Assembly: GCF_000717875.1 (NCBI RefSeq)
Contig: NZ_JOCT01000016.1
Coordinates: 62,001 to 126,000 of the forward strand
Direction of reading: 5' to 3'
DNA: 64,000 nt
Origin: Streptomyces sp. NRRL S-455
Lineage (GTDB): Bacteria; Actinomycetota; Actinomycetes; Streptomycetales; Streptomycetaceae
The notes beneath the pieces are model-generated. The model searched no databases. It saw nothing but the letters and a program-made list of their open reading frames with translations, and had not been told where the DNA came from. Positions within the stretch are counted from its first letter, which is position 1; every line of letters starts with the position of its first letter. Position numbers and translations under genes: made by a program. Of the stretch, positions 8,202 to 18,128 are shown in pieces.

Positions 8202-9599
8202 GTGACTATTCGCCTGTACGACACCAGCGCCCGGCAGATCCGTGACTTCACCCCGCTCATCCCGGGCTGTGTCTCGATCTACCTGTGCGGCGCCACCGTG
8301 CAGGCGGCCCCGCACATCGGGCACATCCGCTCCGGCCTGAACTTCGACATCCTGCGCCGCTGGTTCGTGTACCGCGGCTACGACGTCACGTTCGTGCGGA
8401 ACGTCACGGACATCGACGACAAGATCATCGCCAAGTCGGCCGACCAGGACCGCCCCTGGTGGGCCATCGGCTACGAGAACGAGCGCGCGTTCAACGACGG
8501 CTACCACGCCCTCGGTTGCCTGCCGCCCACCTACGAGCCGCGTGCCACCGGGCACGTGACCGAGATGGTCGAGATGATGCGCGGCCTCATCGAGCGCGGA
8601 CACGCCTACGAGGCCGACGGCAACGTCTACTTCGACGTGCGCTCCTTCCCGGAGTACCTCCAGCTGTCCAACCAGGAGCTGGACAACCTCCAGCAGCCCT
8701 CCGGCACCGGCGAGACCGGCAAGCGCGACCCCCGCGACTTCGCCATGTGGAAGGCGGCCAAGCCGGGGGAGCCCAGCTGGGAGACCCCGTGGGGCCGCGG
8801 CCGCCCGGGCTGGCACCTGGAGTGCTCGGCGATGGCGCACAAGTACCTGGGCACCGCCTTCGACATCCACGGCGGCGGCCTGGATCTGGTCTTCCCGCAC
8901 CACGAGAACGAGATCGCCCAGGCCAAGGCCTACGGCGACGACTTCGCCCGGTACTGGGTGCACAACGCCTGGGTCACCATGAGCGGCGAGAAGATGTCGA
9001 AGTCGCTCGGCAACTCGGTCCTGGTCAGTGAGATGGTCAAGCGCTGGCGGCCCATCGTGCTGCGCTACTACCTCGGCACCCCGCACTACCGCTCGATGAT
9101 CGAGTACAGCGAGGAGGCCCTGCGCGAGGCCGAGTCGGCGTTCGCGCGGATCGAGGGCTTCGTGCAGCGCGTGGTCGAGAAGGCCGGCGTCGTCGAGCCC
9201 GCCCCCGAGGTGCCGCTCGCCTTCGCCGAGGCCATGGACGACGACCTGGGCGTGCCGCAGGCGCTGGCCGTGGTGCACACCACCGTCCGGCAGGGCAACA
9301 GCGCGCTGGCCGCCGACGACAAGGAAGCCGCGGTGGCCCGGCTCGCCGAGGTCCGTGCCATGCTCGGGGTTCTCGGGCTCGACCCGCTCGACGAGCACTG
9401 GGCCGGGGAGAGCGAGCGCGGCGACGACCTGCACGGCGTGGTCGACACGCTCGTGCGCATGGTCCTGGACCAGCGCGAGGCCGCCCGGGCCCGCAAGGAC
9501 TGGACCACCGCGGACGCCATCCGCGACCAGCTGAGCCAGTCCGGTCTGGTCATCGAGGACAGTCCGCAGGGCCCGCGCTGGAGCCTCGGCCCGCGCTGA
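8202..9599 (+). CDS. cysS: Cysteinyl-tRNA synthetase
   Basis: This class I synthetase has 465 residues. The zinc Cys and HIGH motif lie in the N-terminal part ([20 protein letters not shown]), the second zinc cluster in WHLECSAMA and [10 protein letters not shown], and the KMSKS loop in [12 protein letters not shown] near residue 267. The C-terminal part is the DALR/helical tRNA-binding region. It charges tRNA-Cys in the cytoplasm. The GTG at 8202 lacks an SD; a -10-like TACCCT ends six bases upstream, which suggests a leaderless transcript. It could conceivably be the paralog MshC, but the length and the presence of DALR and the full C-terminal domain favour CysS. Confidence 0.95.
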   Translation: MTIRLYDTSARQIRDFTPLIPGCVSIYLCGATVQAAPHIGHIRSGLNFDILRRWFVYRGYDVTFVRNVTDIDDKIIAKSADQDRPWWAIGYENERAFNDGYHALGCLPPTYEPRATGHVTEMVEMMRGLIERGHAYEADGNVYFDVRSFPEYLQLSNQELDNLQQPSGTGETGKRDPRDFAMWKAAKPGEPSWETPWGRGRPGWHLECSAMAHKYLGTAFDIHGGGLDLVFPHHENEIAQAKAYGDDFARYWVHNAWVTMSGEKMSKSLGNSVLVSEMVKRWRPIVLRYYLGTPHYRSMIEYSEEALREAESAFARIEGFVQRVVEKAGVVEPAPEVPLAFAEAMDDDLGVPQALAVVHTTVRQGNSALAADDKEAAVARLAEVRAMLGVLGLDPLDEHWAGESERGDDLHGVVDTLVRMVLDQREAARARKDWTTADAIRDQLSQSGLVIEDSPQGPRWSLGPR

Positions 9600-9634
9600 G
9601 ACCGGCGCCGGGACGAAGACCACAGCTGATCGAT

Positions 9635-9662
9635 TGTGCCGCCCGGGCCTCCGGGCGGCACA
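9635..9662. terminator. Hairpin terminator after cysS
   Basis: A perfect 12-bp inverted repeat (arms 9635-9646 and 9651-9662, GCCT loop) lies 35 nt after the cysS stop. No long T-run follows, as is usual in Streptomyces. Confidence 0.7.
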
Positions 9663-9704
9663 CTGCATAGACGTACGTACGACGCTCACACAGACAGGTA
9701 GGTC

Positions 9705-10646
9705 ATGGCCGCAAACAACCGCCGCATGTCCGGCAAGAAGGGCGCGCAGGTCGGCAGTGGCGGCAAGCGGCGCCGCGGACTCGAAGGCAAGGGTCCGACC
9801 CCGCCCGCCGAGATGCGCAAGGGGCACAAGAAGAACCGCGTCGCCAACGCCAAGGCCAAGCAGGCCGTGCGCCGTCCCGTGGCGCGCGGGCGCGGCGGCA
9901 GGGGCACGTCCGAACTGGTCGTCGGACGCAACCCGGTCCTCGAGGCGCTGCGCGAGGGCGTCCCGGCCTCCACCCTCTACGTCCAGCAGTTCATCGACAA
10001 CGACGAGCGGGTGCGCGAGGCCCTCCAGGTCGCCGCCGAGCGCGGCGGCATCAACCTCATGGAGGCGCCGCGTCCCGAGCTGGACCGCATGACCAACGGC
10101 CTCAACCACCAGGGCCTGGTCCTCCAGGTCCCGCCGTACGAGTACGCGCACCCCGAGGACCTGGCGTCCGCCGCCTACGACGACGGTGAGGACCCGCTGA
10201 TCGTCGCCCTCGACGGTGTCACCGACCCGCGCAACCTCGGCGCGGTCGTCCGCTCCGTCTCCGCGTTCGGCGGCCACGGCGTGGTCGTCCCCGAGCGCCG
10301 TGCGGCGGGCATGACGGCCGGTGCCTGGAAGACGTCCGCCGGTACGGCGGCCCGCACCCCGGTCGCCCGTGCCACCAACCTCACCCGCGCCCTGGAGGCC
10401 TACAAGAAGGCCGGCATCGTGGTCGTCGGCCTGGCCGCGGACGGCGAGCACGAGCTCGGTGAGCTGGAGGCCCTGGACGGGCCGGTCGTCATCGTCGTCG
10501 GCAGCGAGGGCAAGGGGCTGTCCCGGCTGGTCGGGGAGACCTGCGACTTCCGGGTGCGGATCCCGATGCCGGGCGGCGCCGAGTCGCTCAACGCCGGTGT
10601 GGCGGCGGGCATCGTGCTGTACGAGGCGGCCCGCCGGCGCGGCTGA
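9705..10646 (+). CDS. rlmB: 23S rRNA (guanosine-2'-O)-methyltransferase RlmB (SpoU/TrmH family)
   Basis: An N-terminal 65-residue Lys/Arg/Gly-rich tail precedes a substrate-binding domain ([16 protein letters not shown]) and a SPOUT methyltransferase domain. Motif 1 is [11 protein letters not shown], motif 2 [13 protein letters not shown] and motif 3 [15 protein letters not shown]. These motifs form the trefoil-knot SAM site that methylates the ribose of a 23S rRNA guanosine. Cytoplasmic. It follows cysS closely, as in many actinobacteria, but a terminator hairpin separates the two. Confidence 0.92.
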   Translation: MAANNRRMSGKKGAQVGSGGKRRRGLEGKGPTPPAEMRKGHKKNRVANAKAKQAVRRPVARGRGGRGTSELVVGRNPVLEALREGVPASTLYVQQFIDNDERVREALQVAAERGGINLMEAPRPELDRMTNGLNHQGLVLQVPPYEYAHPEDLASAAYDDGEDPLIVALDGVTDPRNLGAVVRSVSAFGGHGVVVPERRAAGMTAGAWKTSAGTAARTPVARATNLTRALEAYKKAGIVVVGLAADGEHELGELEALDGPVVIVVGSEGKGLSRLVGETCDFRVRIPMPGGAESLNAGVAAGIVLYEAARRRG

Positions 10647-10774
10647 ACAGGCGTCCGCGACCTCACCCTTACGGGCTAATTCCGGGGACGTCGGGGCGAC
10701 AAGGGCAAGCTTGACGGGGTCCGGACACTTCCGGCGGGTCAAAGCAGTGTCCTATCCCGACGTCACTCGGTTAG

Positions 10775-12490
10775 ATGAGTGTGGACACCAGAACACCCCG
10801 CACACCCACGGGGGACCGCTCGTCGGGACTCGACGACGCTCCCGCGCTGAGCATGGTGAAGGTGCCGAGCGACCCGGCGCAGGTCATCGTCAACCACGCG
10901 AGTTTCCGCGTGCAGTTGGGCGGCTCGACGCGTCGCGTCCAGTCCCCACGGGTCGCACGGCACCTGACCGCCACCGAGGCCACCGCCCGCATCCCCGCCG
11001 CCACCGCCGGGGGTGTGGCGGACGGAGCCGCCGCACGCCGCCGTCCCGTCATCTGGAGCGGCAGATCCGCGCCCGACGACACCGGCGCCCACCGGCTTCT
11101 CCAAGCCGTGCGGCACGAGAGCGTCCGCCACCCCGACGAGGCCACCCCCGACGCGGGAGCCACCCAGGTCATCTCCCGCGTGGGCACCGCGCCGCAGGAC
11201 GCCGGCTACGGCACCGGGTACGACCAAGACGGGTACGGCGGCCCGGGATACCAGAGCGGCGGCTACGAGGACGACCTGGCCCAGACCGTCGAGACCCCCG
11301 TCGTCGGCCGCCAGCGCACCCACGAACAGGCCGCCGCCGACACCCGGTTGCTGCCCCCCATGCGCACCGTCGACAGCGCCTACGACGAACCCGCCTACGC
11401 GGAGGAGGAGTTCGACGAACTCGCCGACGCGGCGGGCGAGATGGGCCGACTCGCCAGGCGCCACGGCGACGACCCGGCCCGGCACGCCTACTACCCGGGC
11501 CGCCGGATGAACCTCGGCGTCGTCCTGCTCCCGCTGCGGGTCTTCCTCGGCTGCATCTCCGTCTACGCCGGCATGGGCAAGCTGTGCGACCCCGTCTACT
11601 TCGACGGCGGCGAGCGCGGCTCCATGGTCAAGTGGCTCAACACCCTGCACCCCTGGGAAGTCGCCGAGCCCCTGCGGCAGTTCGCGCTCGAGCACCCGAT
11701 CGGCTCCGGTCTCGTGATCGCCTTCGCGCAGGTCATCGTCGGTGTCCTGACGGTCCTCGGCTGCTGGCAGCGCGTCGCCGCCGCCTTCGGTGCCCTGCTC
11801 TCCGCCGCACTGCTGGTCACCGTCAGCTGGAAGAGCGTCCCCGCCTACGAGACCCCCGACATCATCTACCTCGCCGCCTGGTCCCCGCTGATCATCGCCG
11901 GCGCCCCCGTCTACTCCGTCGACGGCCGTCTGGCCGGCCGGGCCTGGCGCCGCCTCGGACCCCGTGCCCACATCCGGGACCTGCGCCGCTACGTACTGCG
12001 CCGGGGCGCCCTCGTCACCGCCGTCGCCACCGGCCTCACACTGCTCGTCGGCTCGCTCCTCGGCGGCGCCGTCCGCGATGCCGACCGGGTCGTCGTCCCC
12101 GGACCCGGCGAGGCCCCGCGCAACGAACTGCCCGGCTCGCCGCTCCCGGAGAAGCCCGACAGGCGCAAGGACAAGCGCACCCCGTCGGTCTCCTCCTCGC
12201 CCACCCAGGGCGCCACGGCCGGCTCGGCCGGCCCCAGCGCGGGCACCACGTCCCAGCCGGGCGCCACCCAGGACGCCGGCACCGTCACCGGCGGCGGCCC
12301 CAGCCAGACCCAGGGCAGCACGGGCCAGACCCCGCCCCGGCGGTCCTCCCCGGCCCGCCAGGCCCCGAGCACCACGTCCGGCCCCACCTCCGGCGGCCCG
12401 GCGACGGGCGGCACGGGCTCGACCGGCGGCACGGGCGACGACTCCTCCGACTCCGGACGCCCGGGCCTGGTGGGCGGCCTCCTGGGCTAG
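10775..12490 (+). CDS. DoxX-type integral membrane protein with long disordered ends
   Basis: The 571 residues fall into three parts. A hydrophilic N-terminal region (about 1-240) has Gly/Tyr-rich segments. A membrane domain with four to five helices (about 245-435) contains RVFLGCISVYAGMGKL and a pattern typical of DoxX/DoxD-like proteins. A Ser/Thr/Pro/Gly-rich C-terminal tail (about 440-571) ends GRPGLVGGLLG. DoxX proteins are linked to thiol or redox homeostasis at the membrane in mycobacteria; the role here is unknown. The start is uncertain: no SD precedes the ATG at 10775, and an in-frame GTG lies six bases downstream. Confidence 0.75.
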   Translation: MSVDTRTPRTPTGDRSSGLDDAPALSMVKVPSDPAQVIVNHASFRVQLGGSTRRVQSPRVARHLTATEATARIPAATAGGVADGAAARRRPVIWSGRSAPDDTGAHRLLQAVRHESVRHPDEATPDAGATQVISRVGTAPQDAGYGTGYDQDGYGGPGYQSGGYEDDLAQTVETPVVGRQRTHEQAAADTRLLPPMRTVDSAYDEPAYAEEEFDELADAAGEMGRLARRHGDDPARHAYYPGRRMNLGVVLLPLRVFLGCISVYAGMGKLCDPVYFDGGERGSMVKWLNTLHPWEVAEPLRQFALEHPIGSGLVIAFAQVIVGVLTVLGCWQRVAAAFGALLSAALLVTVSWKSVPAYETPDIIYLAAWSPLIIAGAPVYSVDGRLAGRAWRRLGPRAHIRDLRRYVLRRGALVTAVATGLTLLVGSLLGGAVRDADRVVVPGPGEAPRNELPGSPLPEKPDRRKDKRTPSVSSSPTQGATAGSAGPSAGTTSQPGATQDAGTVTGGGPSQTQGSTGQTPPRRSSPARQAPSTTSGPTSGGPATGGTGSTGGTGDDSSDSGRPGLVGGLLG

Positions 12491-12520
12491 CCGACCGACC
12501 CGAGCGACCCGAGCGCCAAA

Positions 12521-12549
12521 GGGCCCCGCACCTTCGAGGTGCGGGGCCC
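12521..12549. terminator. Terminator hairpin after the DoxX-like gene
   Basis: A perfect 13-bp stem (12521-12533 with 12537-12549) has a TCG loop. It lies between convergent genes and can act on both strands. Confidence 0.8.
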
Positions 12550-12578
12550 CTCTGCCAGAGGTCCCGGAAGCGCCTTCT

Positions 12579-12630
12579 CAGGGGCGCGGGGCTGTTTCGC
12601 TATGCGGCCCCGCCGCGCGGGCGCGACAAA
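12579..12630. repeat. Interspersed palindromic repeat, copy 2
   Basis: On the minus strand it reads GTCGCGCCCGCGCGGCG, then GGGCCGCATA and CCCCGCGCCCCTGAG, parallel to the copies at 8084, 24871, 33041 and 40702. Confidence 0.6.
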
Positions 12631-12674
12631 CCACACATCACCCGCCCGCACGAAGGCCAAAAGCCCCCGGGCTC

Positions 12675-13406
12675 TCAGCGCCCTGACGCCGCCAGTTCCT
12701 TGGCGGCCTCCGTCAGATCCTTCGCCGTGTCGATGGCCCGCCAGTACGACCCCTGCGGAATGGTGAACCCCGCCAGCCGCTGTTCCCGGGCCAGCCGGGG
12801 AAACGTCGTGCGCTCGTGGTCCCCCCGGTCCGGCAGCAACCCCGTGAACTCGGGGGAGAACACATAGACACCCGCGTTGATCTCGAACGTCGACGGCGGT
12901 GCCTCGATGAAGTCGGTGATGTGACCGAACCCGTCGGTCTTCACCGCCCCCCACGGCAGCCGCGGCCGCGCCAGCGCCACCGTCGCGATCGCGTCCCGCT
13001 CGGTGTGGAAGTCCGCCATGTCGCGCAGCGAGAACCGGGTCCAGATGTCACCGTTCGTCGCGTACCAGGGCTGGTCCGGGTGGGGCAGATGGGTGGCGGC
13101 GTACTTCAGGCCGCCGCCGCGGCCGAGGGGCTCGGACTCCACGACGGTGGTGACGGAGACGGGCAGATCGGCCGTCTCCAGCCACTTCTGGAGCACCTCG
13201 GCGAGATGGCCGCAGGAGACCACCACGTCCGTCACGCCTTCCTCGGCGAGCCAGGACAACTGATGGCCGATGATCGGAGTCCCCGTCCCGGGGATCTCGA
13301 CCATCGGCTTGGGCCGGTCGTCGGTGTACGGACGCAGCCGGGAGCCCTGGCCACCGGCCAGTACCACGGCTTGCACAGGGCGGGACGCGGCGCTCGGATC
13401 GCTCAT
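12675..13406 (-). CDS. Sugar-phosphate nucleotidyltransferase
   Basis: The protein has 243 residues with the nucleotidyl-transferase fold. The signature loop is AVVLAGGQGSRLRPYTDDRPKPMVEI at residues 12-37. Asp in TNGDIW near residue 119 is a likely metal ligand, with ALARPRLPWGAVKTD and INAGVYVF further on. It activates a sugar 1-phosphate (mannose-1-P, glucose-1-P or a heptose relative) with an NTP, and lacks the C-terminal beta-helix of GlmU-like enzymes. The start at 13406 has no SD; a -10-like TACAGT ends eight bases upstream. The substrate is not determinable here. Confidence 0.85.
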   Translation of the reverse strand: MSDPSAASRPVQAVVLAGGQGSRLRPYTDDRPKPMVEIPGTGTPIIGHQLSWLAEEGVTDVVVSCGHLAEVLQKWLETADLPVSVTTVVESEPLGRGGGLKYAATHLPHPDQPWYATNGDIWTRFSLRDMADFHTERDAIATVALARPRLPWGAVKTDGFGHITDFIEAPPSTFEINAGVYVFSPEFTGLLPDRGDHERTTFPRLAREQRLAGFTIPQGSYWRAIDTAKDLTEAAKELAASGR

Positions 13407-13436
13407 GAGACCGAACTGTATGGGGCGTCCCGCCCG

Positions 13437-13508
13437 GGCGTTCAGCGTCGGGCGTGCGCTCAGCTCTGCGCGGGCGCTCAGTCGCGCGCGGGCGCTCAGT
13501 TGTGCGCC
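13437..13508. repeat. Short GC-rich tandem repeat
   Basis: About four imperfect copies of an 18- to 22-bp unit built on CGGGCGCTCAGT run from just upstream of the nucleotidyltransferase start into the last codons of the neighbouring minus-strand gene, whose stop lies in the last copy. Confidence 0.55.
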
Positions 13509-13951
13509 GCCGCGACGCCCTTGGCGAAGGCGGTGTCGCACACCGGGCGGGCGTAGGACTGGGCGCGCGTCGGACCGTAGACCCGGACGGCGGCCTGGCC
13601 GAGGGCGCGGGCGATGGAGGTGCAGTGCTTCGCGAGGGACGGGCGGCCGTTGACGGCCTCCTGGAGGTGCGTGAGGGCGACGCCCGGGTTCTCCTCCTGG
13701 AGCTCGGTCAGCAGCTTGTCCCGCAGGACGTCCTGCGGGGCGCGCTTGACGGCTCGCGGGGTGCCGGTGGACGCGGTGGTGTCCGCGGCGGTCAGCACCG
13801 GGTCGGAGGGGCTGCCCGACCAGTTGACTCGGGTGACCGCGAGGGTCCCGGAGAGCACCAGGACGACGGGCAGGACGAAAGCGAGGGTGCGGCCGATCCG
13901 GCGGGCGGGGCCCCGGCCGCGTCGCGTCTGTTGGGTGTTGGAGTGCTTCAC
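13496..13951 (-). CDS. Membrane-anchored protein of unknown function
   Basis: The protein has 151 residues from a GTG at 13951. The N-terminus is strongly basic (RRGRGPARRIGR), followed by a single hydrophobic segment (about residues 24-42) and an external region of about 105 residues with two Cys (HCTSIAR, PVCDTAF) that could form a disulfide. The helix pattern is soluble-like. No family recognised. A -10-like TACCCT ends seven bases before the start and no SD is present, suggesting leaderless translation. Its C-terminal codons run into the tandem repeat. Confidence 0.7.
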   Translation of the reverse strand: MKHSNTQQTRRGRGPARRIGRTLAFVLPVVLVLSGTLAVTRVNWSGSPSDPVLTAADTTASTGTPRAVKRAPQDVLRDKLLTELQEENPGVALTHLQEAVNGRPSLAKHCTSIARALGQAAVRVYGPTRAQSYARPVCDTAFAKGVAAAHN

Positions 13952-14093
13952 GCGTGTGAGGGTAGCGCCCAGTGATGGTTTGTAGACATTTAGTCACCGG
14001 TTCGGGGGATGAGAAAGCACCTCTTTTTGGGTAAGGCGTTGACGCACAGTGCTCGAAATGTCTGGTCTGCCGGGGTATTCGGCGACAACGAGA

Positions 14094-14121
14094 AGGGCCC
14101 CGCAGCGCTCCGCGGGGCCCT
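14094..14121 (-). terminator. Terminator hairpin downstream of msiK
   Basis: A 10-bp GC-rich stem (14094-14103 with 14112-14121) starts 26 nt beyond the msiK stop. Confidence 0.75.
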
Positions 14122-14146
14122 CTTCGTCAGCTTGGGTGAACCGTGC

Positions 14147-15235
<1,089 letters not shown>

Positions 15236-15312
15236 GATGAGTGAACCCCTTCTACCGGCAGGAACGTGCCGGACGATCCGAGTAGGAAGGCGGTGCCACG
15301 ACGGTTTTCCGT

Positions 15313-15328
15313 TGTGGTGTAGTCCACA
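15313..15328. promoter_or_regulatory. DasR-like operator (dre) upstream of msiK
   Basis: TGTGGTGTAGTCCACA is a palindrome whose core TGGTGTAGTCCA matches the published dre core TGGTCTAGACCA at 10 of 12 positions. It lies about 80 bp upstream of the msiK start. DasR control of amino-sugar uptake is known; binding at this site is inferred. Confidence 0.5.
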
Positions 15329-15341
15329 CGTGTGAACTGGC

Positions 15342-16385
15342 TCAGGACGGTACCTGGCGTTCACCTGGTCTGTCAGTACCTCCGGCACTGTGAACTTCGC
15401 GGAAATTTTCGAGTCCCTGGTAGCGGCCCGCCAGCGCCGCCACCGCCGCCACGACGGCCCGCCGCAGGTCAGGAGGCCCGAGCACCTCCGCCTCCGCCCC
15501 CAGCCGGAGCAGGTCACCGACCGCCACGGCCTCCCCCTCCACGGTCAGCTCCACCTCCACCCAGCCGTCCTCGTCCGGCGCGCCCGCCTCGCGCAGGGCC
15601 TGTGCGCCCGCCGCCCCGAAGTGCATCGGCAGCAGCCGCTGCGCCCGCGGGGAGATCCGCAACCGCGCGACGCCCTGCCGCAGGGCGACTTCCAGACGCC
15701 GGGAGGACTCCTCCCAGTGGGCGGCCAGATCGAACCCGGCCGGGCGGTCGAAGACCTCCCCCGTTCCCTCCACAGCCAGCAGGCGCGACACCCGGTACGT
15801 GCGAACGGTCTCGTCGGCCAGGCCCACGAGGTACCAGATGCCGCCCTTCAGGACGAGCCCCAGCGGCCGCACCTCCCGGCGCACCTCGCCCCGCCACCGC
15901 CGGTAGTGCACCCGCAGCACCCGCTGTTCCCACACGGCCGCCGCGACCGCCTCCAGGCAGGGCACCGGATCGGCCTCACGGAACCAGGCCGGCGCGTCCA
16001 GGTGGAACCGCTCCTGAACTCGCCGCGCCTGCCCGGCGAGCTCCGCGGGCAGGGCCGCCTGCACTTTCAGCTGGGCGCTCGCCAGCGCCGCCCCCAGCCC
16101 GAGGTCCCGCGCCGGGCCGGGCATCCCGGCGAGGAACAGCGAACCGGCCTCGGTGTCGGTCAGCCCGGTCAGCCGCGTCCGGTACCCGTCCATCAGCCGG
16201 TAGCCGCCCTCCGGACCACGGTCGGCACACACCGGCACGCCGGCCGCGCCGAGTGCCTCGACGTCCCGGTAGACCGTCCGCACCGACACCTCCAGCTCCG
16301 TGGCCAGCTCGGACGCGGTCATACGCCCGCGGTTCTGCAGCAGCAGGATCAGGGAGAGGAGCCGGTCGGCGCGCATGGGGGCCAT
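15342..16385 (-). CDS. WYL-domain transcriptional regulator (YafY type)
   Basis: The protein has about 347 residues. The N-terminal HTH_11 domain is MRADRLLSLILLLQNRGRMT with the recognition helix in VSVRTVYRDVEAL. The WYL domain begins near residue 140 (LRVHYRRW, GGIWYLVGLADETVRTYRVSRL), and a WCX-like C-terminal extension follows. The start could be the ATG at 16385 (weak GAGAG SD) or at 16376. It is divergent from the DUF3224 gene. A perfect 18-bp palindrome only ten bases upstream of the start is a likely operator for autoregulation and control of its neighbour. Confidence 0.85.
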   Translation of the reverse strand: MAPMRADRLLSLILLLQNRGRMTASELATELEVSVRTVYRDVEALGAAGVPVCADRGPEGGYRLMDGYRTRLTGLTDTEAGSLFLAGMPGPARDLGLGAALASAQLKVQAALPAELAGQARRVQERFHLDAPAWFREADPVPCLEAVAAAVWEQRVLRVHYRRWRGEVRREVRPLGLVLKGGIWYLVGLADETVRTYRVSRLLAVEGTGEVFDRPAGFDLAAHWEESSRRLEVALRQGVARLRISPRAQRLLPMHFGAAGAQALREAGAPDEDGWVEVELTVEGEAVAVGDLLRLGAEAEVLGPPDLRRAVVAAVAALAGRYQGLENFREVHSAGGTDRPGERQVPS

Positions 16386-16395
16386 TGTCGGGCTC

Positions 16396-16436
16396 TCGCC
16401 GCCGTACCTGACAGGGGATGTCAGGTACGGCGGCGA
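16396..16436. promoter_or_regulatory. Perfect palindromic operator between WYL regulator and DUF3224 gene
   Basis: Arms 16396-16413 and 16419-16436 are an exact 18-bp inverted repeat around GGGGA. The inner core is TACCTGACA-N5-TGTCAGGTA. It sits between two divergent starts, where an operator would be expected. Confidence 0.75.
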
Positions 16437-16496
16437 AGGTGATCTCACCAGGCCGAGGGGCCCGTACCGCGCCCCCTGAACCGGGAGGACCCAGCC

Positions 16497-16940
16497 ATGC
16501 CCGTACCCCAGACCACCACCACGACGACCACGACGACCACGACGACCGGTCACTTCACCTTCGCCGACTGGCAGGAAAAGGTGATCGGACCCGGCGAGGA
16601 CGCGAACCCCCGCCTCGCTCACGCCTCCGTCCGCAACACCTTCAGCGGCGGCATCGAGGCGGCCGGGACGATCTGCGAGTACTCCATCGTCTACGTCACC
16701 GCGAAGACCGGCTCTTTCACCGGCATGGAGCTGATCACCGGCCGACTGGACGGGCGGGAGGGCAGCTTCGCCGTCGAGGAGCGGGGCTGGTTCGAGGAGG
16801 ACGGAACGGTGCACTGCACGTTCGTGGTCGTGGAGGGTTCCGGGAGCGGGGACCTGACGGGACTGCGGGGCAAGGGCGGGTTCACCGCCCGTCACGGGGA
16901 GGCGGCGGTGGCCTACCGCTTCGAGTACGAGGTGGAGTGA
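16497..16940 (+). CDS. DUF3224 protein with N-terminal poly-Thr run
   Basis: The 147 residues begin MPVPQ followed by 12 consecutive Thr. A beta-barrel-like domain then runs with GHFTFADWQEK, LAHASVRNTFSGGIEAAG, EYSIVYV and a C-terminal YRFEYEVE. DUF3224 proteins are predicted to adopt an allene-oxide-cyclase/lipocalin-like barrel and have no known activity. A GGGAGG SD lies eight bases before the ATG. It is divergent from the WYL regulator and probably its main target. The poly-Thr run is encoded by alternating ACC and ACG codons. Confidence 0.8.
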   Translation: MPVPQTTTTTTTTTTTTGHFTFADWQEKVIGPGEDANPRLAHASVRNTFSGGIEAAGTICEYSIVYVTAKTGSFTGMELITGRLDGREGSFAVEERGWFEEDGTVHCTFVVVEGSGSGDLTGLRGKGGFTARHGEAAVAYRFEYEVE

Positions 16941-17028
16941 GGCCGGGCCGAGCGGAACTTCGTGGCTCCCGGTAACGGGCTCTGTGTACAGTGGTGCAGC
17001 CTTCGCGTACGGCTTCGTAGTGCGCGGT

Positions 17029-17102
17029 GCCTCCTTAGCTCAGCTGGCCAGAGCAACGCACTTGTAATGCGTAGGTCGTCGGTTCGAATCCGACAGGGGG
17101 CT
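17029..17102 (+). tRNA. tRNA-Thr (anticodon UGU)
   Basis: The 74-nt cloverleaf has acceptor arms GCCTCCT and AGGGGGC, a D arm with AGCTCAGCTGGCCAGAGCA, anticodon stem ACGCA/TGCGT around loop CTTGTAA (anticodon TGT), and a T arm GTCGG-TTCGAAT-CCGAC. The 3' CCA is not encoded. Confidence 0.95.
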
Positions 17103-17118
17103 CTGCCGGAACCCCAGG

Positions 17119-18120
17119 TCAGATGCGCTCTGAACTGGGGTTTTTCGTTCGACGAGCCTTGGGTCCGGGCCTTCGCGCCCCGGGGCGCACGGCGGGCACG
17201 GGCGGGATGCCTGGCCGGTCCTTCGGCAGCAGCACACGCAGGGCGCCCGGCAGGATTCCGCACCGTACCGGGAGAGGAAGCCGCACCGCTTCGCCGTCGA
17301 TGCCCGCGTCCAGATGGTGCGCGTCGCCGCTGAGTGTGATGCCGGGAGCCGACCAGATGAGGGGCCCTTCACCCGCCGCGCCGGGACCGTGCTCGTGCTG
17401 TCGCAGTTCGCCCCTCAGGTGCCTCAGGAGGTCCGGAGGCGCGTGCGCCGGGCGCTTGAGGACGATGGCGCCGAGCTGTCCGGTGGTGAGGGAGAAACGA
17501 CGCCCCAGCCAGCGTGGTGTGGTCAGGTGGTACGGGTTGTTGGAGATCAGCACCACTTGCGGGAACTCGACGGTCCCCCAAGGGGTGTCCACACGGGCCC
17601 GGACCCACTGCTCGCCCTTGACGTAGCCGGGCGCCACCGCGGCGAAGGCGCGCGGCTTGTCCTGCCGGTAGCCGGGCTCCAGCAGGGCGTCGGCGTAGAT
17701 GCCGAAAGAGACGTTGTTGACGAAGACGTGCGGGCCGACCACCCCCAGGTCCACCCGTGCGGGCTCACCGTCGACCAGGGCGTTCAGCGCCCGCCCCGGA
17801 TCGCTCAGGTCGAGGCCCAGGTCCCGGGCGAAGTGGTTGCGTGTGCCCGCCGGGACGACGACCAGTGACCGGCCCGTGTCGGCGGCCTCCGCGGCGACCG
17901 CCGACACGGTGCCGTCGCCGCCGACGACCCCCAGCACCTGCGCTCCCTGCTCAACGGCGTTCTTCGCCAGGGACGCCGCGTCCCCCTCCGCACTGGTCGT
18001 CCAGACCTGCGCTCCCATCTCCTCGGCCCGCTGCACCAGGCCGTAGCGAGCTGTCTTGCCGCCGCCCGAGTGCGGATTCGTCACGATCACCACCCGGGCA
18101 CGCGTCCGAGCGCCGGCCAT
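17119..18120 (-). CDS. Diacylglycerol/lipid kinase family protein (YegS/BmrU-like)
   Basis: The protein has about 333 residues. The N-terminal half is the DAGK catalytic fold: VVIVTNPHSGGGKTA at residues 9-23, the nucleotide-binding GGDGT in VVGGDGTVSAVA near residue 75, and PAGTRNHFARDLGL. The C-terminal beta-sandwich contains FVNNVSFGIYAD and GDAHHLDAGIDGE. It likely phosphorylates a membrane lipid such as diacylglycerol; the substrate is unproven. The C-terminal tail is Pro/Arg-rich. It starts eight bases after the HdeD-like gene ends, so the two are probably cotranscribed. The start lacks a clear SD; an in-frame GTG lies one codon upstream. Confidence 0.85.
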   Translation of the reverse strand: MAGARTRARVVIVTNPHSGGGKTARYGLVQRAEEMGAQVWTTSAEGDAASLAKNAVEQGAQVLGVVGGDGTVSAVAAEAADTGRSLVVVPAGTRNHFARDLGLDLSDPGRALNALVDGEPARVDLGVVGPHVFVNNVSFGIYADALLEPGYRQDKPRAFAAVAPGYVKGEQWVRARVDTPWGTVEFPQVVLISNNPYHLTTPRWLGRRFSLTTGQLGAIVLKRPAHAPPDLLRHLRGELRQHEHGPGAAGEGPLIWSAPGITLSGDAHHLDAGIDGEAVRLPLPVRCGILPGALRVLLPKDRPGIPPVPAVRPGARRPGPKARRTKNPSSERI

Positions 18121-18128
18121 CACCGTGG

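Noticed and set aside
8202..9599. MshC (mycothiol ligase) instead of CysS
   Set aside because: The length, the KMSKS and DALR regions and the ispF-cysS-rlmB neighbourhood fit the tRNA synthetase.
8085..10742. Very long minus-strand open frame antisense to cysS and rlmB
   Set aside because: It mirrors two well-supported genes; its low-complexity Arg/Gly/Val/Leu-rich translation is typical of a GC-rich antisense shadow.
10321..12867. 848-codon plus-strand frame overlapping rlmB and the DoxX-like gene
   Set aside because: Arg/Pro-rich shadow with no domain; two real genes occupy the interval.
13437..13508. CRISPR array
   Set aside because: Repeats are too short and degenerate, without distinct spacers, and no cas genes occur.
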